Of a DNA stretch of 64,000 bases, positions 34,112-41,398 are shown in pieces; the first letter of the stretch is position 1, and the number at the start of each line of letters is the position of its first letter. The DNA comes from CAYPNP01 sp964412195. GTDB lineage: Bacteria > Acidobacteriota > JAAYUB01. The notes beneath the pieces are model-generated. The model had not been told where the DNA came from and searched no databases. It saw only the letters and a program-made list of their open reading frames with translations. The translations under genes and the position numbers were made by a program. The DNA is taken from the NCBI GenBank assembly GCA_964412195.1, contig CAYPNP010000019.1:20654-84653 (forward strand), in the 5' to 3' direction.

Positions 34112-35747
34112 CGGAGCGGGCGACCCGATCCCGTCCGACACGCGCTTCTCTATCTACGACCAGCAGGCAGCGCTGGCGGAATACCATCTCGTCGGCAACC
34201 AATTCGAGAAGTCTTGTCAGTACATCTACGGTGCTGACTTGCTGGCTGCGGAGCGGTCCGACGAGGGGAGTGATCTCTCCACCTCTTTCTACCATCAGGA
34301 TGCCCTGGGTTCGACGGTCAACCTGACCGGCCCGGACGGCGCCGCCACCGCGGGCTACCTCTACGACGCCTGGGGCAATTACCGGGAATTGGATGTCGAC
34401 GGCCAATTCGACTCAACCCCGGATCTCGACTCCTCCAATCTTAATGCGTGGGAGTCCTACCTCGCGAATGTGCAGGACGCCTGGTCTCCCGTCTCCCTTC
34501 TCCCGTCTCCCGGCTTCTCCGGAGACTGGAACCGCTTCACCTACACCGGCCACGAATTCGACCCCGAGACCGGGCTGTATTACTTCAAGGCCCGCTTCTA
34601 CGACCTCGAACTCGGCCGCTTCTTTTCTGCTGATCCCTATCTTGGCGAATCGCTGGCCCCACCAAGTTTGCACCGGTACCTGTACGCCTTCGACAGCCCG
34701 CTTCGTTATGTCGATCTGACAGGTTATGCCACTGAAGAAAAGCCGTTGTACGAGCGGGCTTGGAATTGGATCCAGGCGAGGGCCGATGAAGTGGCTGAGG
34801 TTGCAGAAAACGCCGGAGAGAAATTCGCCGAGAAGTTCGTGGAGGGTGCGACAGATGTGGTTGTCCAGCCAGTGCGCTTGGTGCAGGACCTCGGGACAGT
34901 GGCGGGGGTGGCGATCTACAATTCGAACGCCTCCCAAAAGGTTTATTCCGAAGATGTGAAGTTGAAGTCGAAGCTTGGCCAAAGCATGCAAGCCCGGGTT
35001 GAACGAGGAGAGTCGCCACTCCAGGCGATGGGTGGGGGTCTACTCGACACTTACGCCAGCCTGGATCCGATGACTTCGGCTTACGTGGATACCTATCATT
35101 ATGGTTGTGGAGCGATCGACGTCATTAGGGGTAAAAAGCGGCTGGGAGATGTGGTCGTCGAATCTGCGGGAGATACAGGATATCGAACCGGCGGTGTTGC
35201 CGCCGGTCTGGCTTTGGGAGGTGCAGAGACTGCTGCTTCACGCGGAGGTGTGGCGCTCCGGCAAAGTACTTTCTTCCAATCGAGTCGCTTCTTTTCATCT
35301 GAGTCCGCGGCAGTGCGCTATTTCCAGAATCAACTTTCCCGTGTCAATGACCGTGGCTTCGTACGGATCGGCTCCGAAGTTCCGAATGTGGAGCCAATTC
35401 AAGGTTCTGGAGGAACAGGGAAAGTGTATGAGATACCTGCAGCCGAATTGGAAGCGGGGAAACCTTATATTGGGAGAACTCGGAGAACGGTTCCAGAACG
35501 AATGACAGATGCAGATCATCGTGCAAAGACCCCTACTGGAAAACCACCAAAAGCTTCAACCTTAGCGGAAAATCTTACACCCAATGAGACTGCAGGATTA
35601 GAATATCTCTTAGCGGAAGAGAGAGGTCTTGAGAATTTATCAAATAAAATTCCGCCTCTTAATCCAAATCTTAAAAAGAATGCTGTTCGCATTGAGGAAG
35701 CAAAGAAAATAATTGAAAAGTACAAGAGTCAAGAAGGCGTTCAATGA
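33807..35747 (+). CDS. Orphan RHS tip 4 with GIY-YIG/URI-like nuclease domain
   Basis: The shortest orphan: RHS homology starts abruptly at 33807 (LSGDTTAKIIG) and the first start in frame is GTG at 33879, giving 622 residues. The core GHEFDPETGLYYFKARFYD lies near residue 222. The toxin tail has KVYEIPAAELEAGKPYIGRT near 516-534, then ERM-x5-H, NETAGLEYLLAEE and LSNKIPPLNP, matching the order of GIY-YIG motifs (Y-I-G, Arg, catalytic Glu, Asn). The heptamer array present at the neighbouring site in other copies is replaced here by CTCCCGT-type units (34484-34515). Probably a displaced tip kept as a recombination reserve. Confidence 0.7.
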   Translation, partial: LSGDTTAKIIGALDADGEVVPGTEVSRLNFAWDAAGRLRRVTRQVPTTGKYSGSAGPGTPAGKVASPSVLGEEELVAEFAYDYAGRRVRHDGRFVYLGDGAGGAGDPIPSDTRFSIYDQQAALAEYHLVGNQFEKSCQYIYGADLLAAERSDEGSDLSTSFYHQDALGSTVNLTGPDGAATAGYLYDAWGNYRELDVDGQFDSTPDLDSSNLNAWESYLANVQDAWSPVSLLPSPGFSGDWNRFTYTGHEFDPETGLYYFKARFYDLELGRFFSADPYLGESLAPPSLHRYLYAFDSPLRYVDLTGYATEEKPLYERAWNWIQARADEVAEVAENAGEKFAEKFVEGATDVVVQPVRLVQDLGTVAGVAIYNSNASQKVYSEDVKLKSKLGQSMQARVERGESPLQAMGGGLLDTYASLDPMTSAYVDTYHYGCGAIDVIRGKKRLGDVVVESAGDTGYRTGGVAAGLALGGAETAASRGGVALRQSTFFQSSRFFSSESAAVRYFQNQLSRVNDRGFVRIGSEVPNVEPIQGSGGTGKVYEIPAAELEAGKPYIGRTRRTVPERMTDADHRAKTPTGKPPKASTLAENLTPNETAGLEYLLAEERGLENLSNKIPPLNPNLKKNAVRIEEAKKIIEKYKSQEGVQ

Positions 35748-36331
35748 CACTGATAAACACAGTGAAGTTCTGGCAACGATTTAGCAGGATCGCTGAAATT
35801 TTGCGTCAGAAAATCTTATCTGATGAGTTGCGGTTTGCCTTCTATGAGGTCGAAAAGGTTCTTCAAGAATGTGAATATCATTTCGCTTTCGAACTCACAC
35901 ATGATGGACATAACGCGATCTTAATATTGACTCCAGAGGGTGATCAAACTATCGCAGCCCAAATAGATTCTCTTCTTGCTGGGAAACCAGCGATCGATAG
36001 TTGGATTATCTACGGTAGGAGGCAGAAAAAAACGATTAAAGATGCCTTCACCTTTATCCATCACATCTATGGGATTGATATAAGTGACTGCAAATTTTCA
36101 ATGACTGAAAGCATTGAAGGTTTGAAGATTAATCTGGCATCGAGATCTATTGAGGGACTTAGTGGGGAGGAACGTCAGGGACTAGTAGCAACTTTACTCG
36201 ATCATCTCGTTGGTGAGGAGGTTATGATGACAAAAAATGCAATAATAACCACTAATCCTAAGTATGATGAAGGCCAATATCAACTCTCTGCGAGTGAATT
36301 AGTGGCGGTACTTACGAAAAAGGGTCATTGA
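35744..36331 (+). CDS. Candidate immunity protein for orphan tip 4
   Basis: A 195-residue protein whose ATG overlaps the RHS stop codon (ATGA). It is AT-rich like the toxin tail. No signal peptide or transmembrane segment. The N-terminal half reads as helix-strand-helix (EVEKVLQECEYHFAFELTHD, then HNAILILTPEGDQTIAAQID), a pattern reminiscent of DUF695-type small cytosolic proteins. The family is not recognised with confidence. Linked to the GIY-YIG-like toxin by translational overlap, so an immunity role is inferred. Confidence 0.6.
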   Translation: MTLINTVKFWQRFSRIAEILRQKILSDELRFAFYEVEKVLQECEYHFAFELTHDGHNAILILTPEGDQTIAAQIDSLLAGKPAIDSWIIYGRRQKKTIKDAFTFIHHIYGIDISDCKFSMTESIEGLKINLASRSIEGLSGEERQGLVATLLDHLVGEEVMMTKNAIITTNPKYDEGQYQLSASELVAVLTKKGH

Positions 36332-36578
36332 TAGTGTGTAGCCGGAGTTAGATGGAAGAATTGATGGGTGAGGATTCTCCGGGTACGATAGGAAACAGAC
36401 CAAGGAGGATCCGATTGAGCAAGGAAAAGGCGATCAGCGAAGAAGTAGCGTCAAGCCCGGGCGGCGCGAATCGTCACCCATCACGAACGACATGGTTGCG
36501 AAGCCGCCGCGCGGGAACGGCGGCAACGACCCACCCTCGCCGGGGACGGGTGTTTCCGCACGAACCGTCGGATCGGTG

Positions 36579-36652
36579 TGGAGTGCGGTGACGAGGCGCG
36601 ACAGCAGGCAGTGGCCGGTCCGGGACTGCCGGGGCGCCGAGTCACCGCTTTG
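36579..36652 (+). repeat. 74-bp dispersed repeat, direct copy
   Basis: It runs from TGGAGTGCGGTGACGAGGCG to GGGGCGCCGAGTCACCGCTTTG. Its ends are complementary (GCGGTGA...TCACCGC), so it can fold as a hairpin. Other copies: 20619-20694 and 25283-25356 inside RHS genes, and 36800-36873 inverted. Confidence 0.7.
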
Positions 36653-36799
36653 AGATCGGCGGCGGGAGGCGCGGGAGGTGAGGTCGAATTGTTGGCAAGC
36701 TGGCGCCAGTCACCTTCCGCCTCGGTCAGGATAAATCAAGCCGGATTCGTTGAATTCCGCCGCCCTGGGTGAACGGGTCGCGACGATGCCTATCGATCG

Positions 36800-36873
36800 C
36801 AAAGCGGTGCTTCGGCGCCCGGATAATCTTGCAGATCCCAAGAGCAAGTCGAGCGCCTCATCACCGCACTCCA
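36800..36873 (-). repeat. 74-bp dispersed repeat, inverted copy
   Basis: Reverse complement of the unit at 36579-36652, 147 bp downstream. Together the two form a large potential stem-loop. Confidence 0.7.
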
Positions 36874-37012
36874 TATGGTTCGACTCCTTCAGAGTCGATT
36901 GACATGGTCGGGCACGCTCACCCCGGCTGGCGTCGCCGAGCCTCCGCCAGCCGGGGCTATTCGAAATCTTTCCTTTCAGGAAAGAAGAGTCACTGATTCC
37001 TGCATGGTGTTG

Positions 37013-37068
37013 CGGCCGCCGGGTGCGCCACGACGGCCGCTTTGCGTGCCTGGGCGAGGACGCGGCGG
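37013..37068 (+). pseudogene. RHS core relic
   Basis: A 56-bp remnant encoding GRRVRHDGRFACLGEDA, clearly the AGRRVRHDGRFVFLGDGAGG segment of the RHS copies. It has no flanking YD repeats, core or toxin. It marks the remains of a fifth cassette or a failed duplication. Confidence 0.65.
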
Positions 37069-37137
37069 TCCCTGCGGGACCAGCCGATGACCGGGGCGAA
37101 GTCCGGCACGGATTCAATTACAGGCGGCAGTCCGTCC

Positions 37138-37213
37138 CGGCGGGACGGACGTCCATCGGCGGGACGGACGTCCATCGGCGGGACAGACGTCCAGCGGCGG
37201 GGCGGACGTCCAG
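37138..37213 (+). repeat. Tandem 19-bp repeat, about four copies
   Basis: Unit CGGCGGGACGGACGTCCAT repeats with few changes. The core GGACGTCC is palindromic and related to the GACGTCCCGTCC palindrome of the composite repeats. Confidence 0.75.
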
Positions 37214-37279
37214 TTCGTCGAAACTGGGACACGCCTCGCGCCCGTCGCTCACGCTCGGGGTACTGACGTGCTGCCGGTG

Positions 37280-37392
37280 TGCGGGTCCCCGGTCCAGCGG
37301 ACCGGGACTACTCAAGCGGCGGGTCTCCGGTCCAGCGGACCGGGACTACCCACGCGGCGGGTTGCCGGGCTGGCGGACCGGGACTACCCGCG
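37280..37392 (+). repeat. Tandem ~37-bp hairpin repeat, three copies
   Basis: Each copy contains a CCGGTCCAGCGGACCGG palindrome followed by GACTAC. A related sequence in reverse orientation (TCCGGGTCCGCCGG) occurs within RHS genes near 10108, 19862 and 31128. The array ends beside the stop codon of the convergently oriented M64 gene and could act in transcript termination. Confidence 0.65.
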
Positions 37393-37400
37393 CGCCCGGG

Positions 37401-38870
37401 CTACTCGGTGTAGCGCGTCAGGACACGGCGGACGGCGGCCTCACACACCGCGCAGTACGGCTTGCGGCCCTTGCTGAACATCAGGCAGTCCACCATCGGC
37501 CGGTACAGCCCCTCGGAGGCGTAGCCGGCGCCCTGGAAGGCCCCGACCTGGCCCCGGAAGCGGCTGGCGCCGAGGAACTCGTCTACCTTTTGCGCAGCCT
37601 CCTTCGACATCTGCTCCGACAGGTCCACCACCTTCTGGACCTCGGCCGCGGGGGCGCCCTCGCGCATCATCCGGGCGATCTTGTCGTTGATCTCCTGGCG
37701 CTTCTTCTGGTAGGCCAGGTCCATGGCGTCGAAGGCGGCCTTCTCCCACGGCGTGGGGACCTCGATGCCGGGGGTGGCCAAGGCCTGCCACTTCAGGTGG
37801 GCCGGATCGAGCAGGGCGGTGATGTTTGCCTCCACCGGCTCGACCCCCTGCGGGTAGAACTCGTTGTAGGCGGTGGACGAGGTGTAGTACTCGTCGGCCA
37901 GCCCGGCGAAGGCGTGGCCGAACTCGTGCGGCAGCAGGTAGCCGAACCACTGGTTGTCGGAGGTGAAGGTGCAGTAGAAGTTGTAGATGCCGCCCCCGCC
38001 GTAGCGGGCCTGATTGACCATGATCAGGATGGTGTCGTACGGCACGGCGGCGGCCACGTCCCGCAGGGCCCGGTTCTCCTCGGTCAGCAGGTAGCGTTCG
38101 GAGCCGAGCGAGTCGAAGGTGGCGCCCAGGGCGGTGTTGCGGTAGACGCCGCGGCTCGGCTCGTCGCAGCCGGACTCGGCGGAGGGCCGGAACGCCCCGC
38201 GGATGCTGATCCGGCTGGCGCAGGACTTGTACGGCTCCAGCCCGAGCAGGTTCTCCTGGAAGCGGGCCAGGTCGCGCTTGACCTTGTCCAGCTCGGCGGC
38301 GGTGTAGCCCTCGGGCAGGACGGCGATGTCGAGGCAGGCGTGCGGGTCGCCGCTGTCGCGCACCGGGATCACCTGGACGTCCGGGGCGGGCCGCTCCCGG
38401 TGGATGGTGAGGTCCGCCGGATCGATCTCGGCAGTGAACAGCTGGTGGTACTGGTTGTTCCGGTCGCGGCCGTCGATGGTGAAGCGCACGCGCGCCTTGG
38501 GCCAGGGCATGAGCACGGTCTCGTGGTAGGTCCGCCGGATGCCGCGGCCGGCCGGGTCGGAAGTGCGGTATTCGCCGAAGTAGCTGTCGTAGCCCTGCGA
38601 GAAGATCAGGGCGCCGCTGGCGGCGTCGTAGACCCGGGCGCTGTACCGTCCGACGGCGTAATCGTCGAGGAGGTGCGTCCGGCTGCCGGCCCAGGCGCCC
38701 TGGCGGTAGAGCTGGTCCAGGGTGAAGAGCTCGTCCCGGGCGTCGCCGGCGTGGTACACGTCGACGCGCAGGGTGGCGTCCTCGAAGAAGCGGTCAAATT
38801 CCGCCGGCGCGGCAGCCAGGGCGAGGGTGGCCAGCAGGACGACGATTCCGACGGTCAGGGTTGCGCGCAT
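37401..38870 (-). CDS. Secreted M64-family (IgA-peptidase-like) zinc metallopeptidase
   Basis: 489 residues. The start was set at the ATG preceded by GGAGG rather than an upstream one, which gives a clean signal peptide (MRATLTVGIVVLLATLALAA). An N-terminal beta-rich M64-type domain is followed by the peptidase domain. The zinc motif HEFGHAFAGLADEY near residues 312-326 has the HExxHxxxxxD form typical of M64. A long helical segment (about 365-430) and a Cys-containing C-terminus (CLMFSKGRKPYCAVCEA) follow. The likely role is extracellular or periplasmic proteolysis; the substrate is unknown. Upstream are two outward-facing terminator hairpins, so it is probably a single-gene unit. Confidence 0.85.
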   Translation of the reverse strand: MRATLTVGIVVLLATLALAAAPAEFDRFFEDATLRVDVYHAGDARDELFTLDQLYRQGAWAGSRTHLLDDYAVGRYSARVYDAASGALIFSQGYDSYFGEYRTSDPAGRGIRRTYHETVLMPWPKARVRFTIDGRDRNNQYHQLFTAEIDPADLTIHRERPAPDVQVIPVRDSGDPHACLDIAVLPEGYTAAELDKVKRDLARFQENLLGLEPYKSCASRISIRGAFRPSAESGCDEPSRGVYRNTALGATFDSLGSERYLLTEENRALRDVAAAVPYDTILIMVNQARYGGGGIYNFYCTFTSDNQWFGYLLPHEFGHAFAGLADEYYTSSTAYNEFYPQGVEPVEANITALLDPAHLKWQALATPGIEVPTPWEKAAFDAMDLAYQKKRQEINDKIARMMREGAPAAEVQKVVDLSEQMSKEAAQKVDEFLGASRFRGQVGAFQGAGYASEGLYRPMVDCLMFSKGRKPYCAVCEAAVRRVLTRYTE

Positions 38871-38904
38871 GGTTACCTCCAGCGTGGCATGGCGATGGGC
38901 GGAC

Positions 38905-38940
38905 GAAAAAAAACCGGGCGCGACGAACTTCCGGCCCGGT
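38905..38940 (-). terminator. Rho-independent terminator for the metallophosphoesterase gene
   Basis: Read on the minus strand: stem ACCGGGC...GCCCGGT followed by eight T residues. It stops leftward transcripts from 39127 before they reach the M64 gene, unless the M64 leader includes it as an attenuator. Confidence 0.75.
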
Positions 38941-38982
38941 GGCGCCGTACAATGGATTGAACGCACGTGACGCATTGCAGGG

Positions 38983-39015
38983 ACCGGCCGGGATCAACGC
39001 CCGCCGGTTTTTTTT
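38983..39015 (+). terminator. Outward-facing terminator-like hairpin, plus strand
   Basis: Stem ACCGGCCGGG/CCCGCCGGT with one bulge and a 7-nt loop is followed by eight T residues. It faces away from the minus-strand terminator at 38905. The two outer flanks (38894-38912 and 39009-39022) are also inverted copies of one another. Confidence 0.6.
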
Positions 39016-39126
39016 CGTTCCCCATTACACACGCCGCCGCAGAAAAAATCAAGCGAAAATCCGGGCGCCCTTTCTCCCGGAAGAATCGATTCCGGGCCCC
39101 ACTGTTTCCGGTTCACTATTGCCTGT

Positions 39127-40389
39127 TCACTTTCTGCGGAGCGTGAACACGGTGATCTCCGGCGGGATCCCCACCCGCCCCAGCAGGCCGACGAAGCCGA
39201 AGCCGCGGTTGACATAGAGGTACTGGCCGCCCTTCCGATAGAGGCCGGCCCACTCCTCGTAGAAGAGCTGGGCGGGGCTCCAGCGCCAGGCCGGGCGCTC
39301 GATGCCGAACTGGCCGGCGTGGGTGTGGCCGGAGAAGGTCACGTCGATGTCGGGATGCTTCGGCCGGACTTCGGCGTCCCACTGGTTCGGGTCGTGGGCC
39401 AGCAGGAGCTTCACCGGGACGCCCTCGGTGCCGCGCGCGGCGGCGTCGAGGTCGCCGCGGCTCGGGCCGTAGCCGCGCGACCAGTTTTCCACGCCGAGGA
39501 GGGCGATCTGCTCCGCCCCCCGGCTCAGGATTACGTGCTCGTTCTTGAGCAGCCGCCAGCCCAGCGCCGGGTAGGCCGCCTCCAGGCGGCGGAAGTTCTC
39601 CTGATGGGCGGCTTCGCTGGGCCAGCGGGTGTAGGTGCCGTAGTCGTGGTTGCCCAGCACCGCGTAGACGCCCAGCGGCGCCCGGATCCGGCGCAGGAGG
39701 TCCATGCGGCCGTCCAGCTCGTCGGCGCGGACGTTGACCAGGTCGCCGGTGAACAGGACCAGGTCCGACTGCTGGGCGGCGGCCAGGTCGATGCCGCGGG
39801 CGAGCTCGGCGCCGTTGTGGAAGCTGCCGACGTGGAGGTCCGACAGCTGGGTGATGGTCAGGCCGTCAAAGGCGGGCGGCAGGTGGGGCAGGACCAGGGT
39901 CTCCCGGCGGACGGTGAAGCTGTCCCGGCCGCGGACCACGCCGTCGGCCATCAGGACGAAGACCACCAGGGCGGCGGCGGCCGCCGCCAGGCTGACGATC
40001 TTCCAGCGCGCCACCGGGGCGCGGGCGGGCTCGGCCAGGTGGCGGCGGGCGGAGGACCAGGCGCGCAGTTTCCGCCCGGCCCGGCGGAGGAGGCGGAGGA
40101 GGTCCTCGGCGAAGAGCAGGGCGACGCCGGGCAGCTTGGGCACGTAGAGCATCAGGAAGCCGGTCAGGATCGCGAACATGGTCAGGGTGGGCAGGGTGAC
40201 TCCCAGCGGGCGCATCAGGTAGAGCGAAAGATTCAGCAAGTAGACGGCGCCGTGCAGCCCCCAGTAGAGGCGCCGCGCCCACGGGCGGGCGGTCAGGGTG
40301 CGGATCGCCTGGTAGAAGTAGGCGTCCAGCCCGACCAGGAGTCCGACTTGGAGAAGGAACAGGATCACGAAGGCGAAGAATCTGAGCAT
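39127..40389 (-). CDS. Membrane-anchored metallophosphoesterase (YkuE/YaeI-like)
   Basis: 420 residues from the ATG with AAGGAG nine bases upstream. The N-terminal 150 residues hold about four hydrophobic helices (for example LRFFAFVILFLLQVGLLVGL). The C-terminal calcineurin-like phosphoesterase domain carries the metal-binding motifs D-x-H (SDLHVG near 183), GD (FTGDLVNV), GNHD (LGNHDYG), an interior His in LLAHDPNQWD and GHTHAGQFG near 353. Family members include membrane phosphodiesterases acting on lipids such as UDP-diacylglucosamine or cell-envelope phosphodiesters; the substrate here is not determined. Divergent from the ABC gene pair with a shared 109-bp promoter region. Confidence 0.85.
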   Translation of the reverse strand: MLRFFAFVILFLLQVGLLVGLDAYFYQAIRTLTARPWARRLYWGLHGAVYLLNLSLYLMRPLGVTLPTLTMFAILTGFLMLYVPKLPGVALLFAEDLLRLLRRAGRKLRAWSSARRHLAEPARAPVARWKIVSLAAAAAALVVFVLMADGVVRGRDSFTVRRETLVLPHLPPAFDGLTITQLSDLHVGSFHNGAELARGIDLAAAQQSDLVLFTGDLVNVRADELDGRMDLLRRIRAPLGVYAVLGNHDYGTYTRWPSEAAHQENFRRLEAAYPALGWRLLKNEHVILSRGAEQIALLGVENWSRGYGPSRGDLDAAARGTEGVPVKLLLAHDPNQWDAEVRPKHPDIDVTFSGHTHAGQFGIERPAWRWSPAQLFYEEWAGLYRKGGQYLYVNRGFGFVGLLGRVGIPPEITVFTLRRK

Positions 40390-40411
40390 CCGGCACTCCT
40401 TCGAAAAACAC

Positions 40412-40417
40412 ATTATA
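40412..40417 (-). promoter_or_regulatory. Consensus -10 box (TATAAT) for the metallophosphoesterase
   Basis: The minus strand reads CTTTCGGTATAATGTG, with the expected start of transcription about 15 bases before the ATG at 40389. A matching -35 was not clear. Confidence 0.5.
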
Positions 40418-40459
40418 CCGAAAGCCGGCCATCCCGTGTTTCCCCTTTTGAAAGATTCC

Positions 40460-40489
40460 TTGCCGCCCGGCGGCGCGCTGGCCTACAAT
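40460..40489 (+). promoter_or_regulatory. Sigma-70-like promoter giving a near-leaderless ABC transporter mRNA
   Basis: TTGCCG (40460) and TACAAT (40484) are separated by 18 bp. The ATG at 40499 lies only 9 bases after the -10 box, and no Shine-Dalgarno sequence precedes it, so translation from a leaderless or very short-leader mRNA is likely. Confidence 0.5.
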
Positions 40490-40498
40490 GGCGGCCGA

Positions 40499-41398
40499 AT
40501 GGACGCCCTGCAGGTCGAGAATCTCGCCAAGTCATACGGCGCCGTGCGGGCGCTGCGGGGGGTGAGCTTTGCCGTGCCGGCCGGCGAGGTGTTCGGCTAC
40601 CTCGGGCCCAACGGCGCCGGCAAGACCACCACCCTGCGCGCGGTGCTGGGGCTGGTGCGGCCCGACGCCGGCGAGGTGCGGATCCTCGGGGAGCGGGCGG
40701 GGCCGGCGTCCGCGCGGCGAGACATCGGCTACCTGCCCGGGGAGCTGAGCCTCTGCGGCGCCATGACCGGCGGGGCCGTGCTGGACTATTTCGCCGCCTT
40801 CCGGCCGGCGCGCCCGCCGGTCCTGCGCGAACGGCTGCTGGACGCCTTCGGGGTGTCCGGGGCGGCGCTGGCGCAGCGGGTTAAGACCCTGTCCCACGGC
40901 ACCAAGCAGAAGATCGGCTTGGTGGTTGCCATGCAGCACGACCCGGAGCTGCTGATCCTCGACGAGCCGACCGCCGGGCTGGACCCGCTAGTCCAGCAGG
41001 CCTTCCGCGAGGCGGTGGCCGGCTGCGCCGCCCGCGGGCGGGCGGTGCTTTTCTCCTCCCACGTGCTGTCGGAAGTGGAGGCGGTCTGCGACCGGGTGGC
41101 GATCCTGCGGGAGGGCGAGCTGGTCACCAGCGGGACCATCGCCGAGCTGCGCGGCCTGATGGTCCGGCGCATGGAGGTGCGGTTCCGCGGCCCCGCGCCG
41201 TCTGACCTGGCCGGCGTGCCGGGGGTGCGGAGCGTCGAGGCGGCGGGCGCCGAGGCGGTGCTCTGGGTGGAGGGGGATGTCAACCCGCTGCTGCGCCGCC
41301 TGGCCGCCTGCGACCTGGAGCGCTTCGTCTTCCCGGAGCCGCAGCTCGAGGACGTCTTCCGGCGCTACTACCGCGCGGAAGGGGGACGCCGTGCGTAA
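40499..41398 (+). CDS. ABC transporter ATP-binding protein
   Basis: 299 residues. Walker A GPNGAGKTT near residue 37, Q-loop region, signature LSHGTKQKIGLV, Walker B LLILDEPTAGLDP and switch His in SSHVLSEVE are all present, in the style of CcmA/NatA-type ATPases. The last 80 residues form the usual C-terminal domain of drug/polysaccharide or Cu-type ABC-2 exporters. It couples ATP hydrolysis to the permease encoded next, whose GTG start overlaps this gene by 8 bp. The substrate cannot be read from sequence. The chosen ATG begins the conserved domain; the upstream frame extension lacks homology. Confidence 0.9.
   Translation: MDALQVENLAKSYGAVRALRGVSFAVPAGEVFGYLGPNGAGKTTTLRAVLGLVRPDAGEVRILGERAGPASARRDIGYLPGELSLCGAMTGGAVLDYFAAFRPARPPVLRERLLDAFGVSGAALAQRVKTLSHGTKQKIGLVVAMQHDPELLILDEPTAGLDPLVQQAFREAVAGCAARGRAVLFSSHVLSEVEAVCDRVAILREGELVTSGTIAELRGLMVRRMEVRFRGPAPSDLAGVPGVRSVEAAGAEAVLWVEGDVNPLLRRLAACDLERFVFPEPQLEDVFRRYYRAEGGRRA

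Larger units (their letters stand above)
36332..37400. other. Repeat-rich region without a credible gene
   Basis: Between the last immunity gene and the M64 peptidase gene there is no convincing coding sequence. It holds an inverted pair of 74-bp dispersed repeats, an RHS relic and two tandem arrays (listed separately). Short open frames here have no recognisable product and overlap the repeats. Confidence 0.6.

Noticed and set aside
36352..36591. 79-codon gene after the last immunity gene
   Set aside because: Its second half is made of dispersed repeat sequence and the product has no recognisable features.
37023..38960. 645-codon plus-strand frame opposite the M64 peptidase
   Set aside because: Its first codons translate the RHS relic and repeats, then it runs antisense to a clear metallopeptidase with a signal peptide and HEFGH motif.
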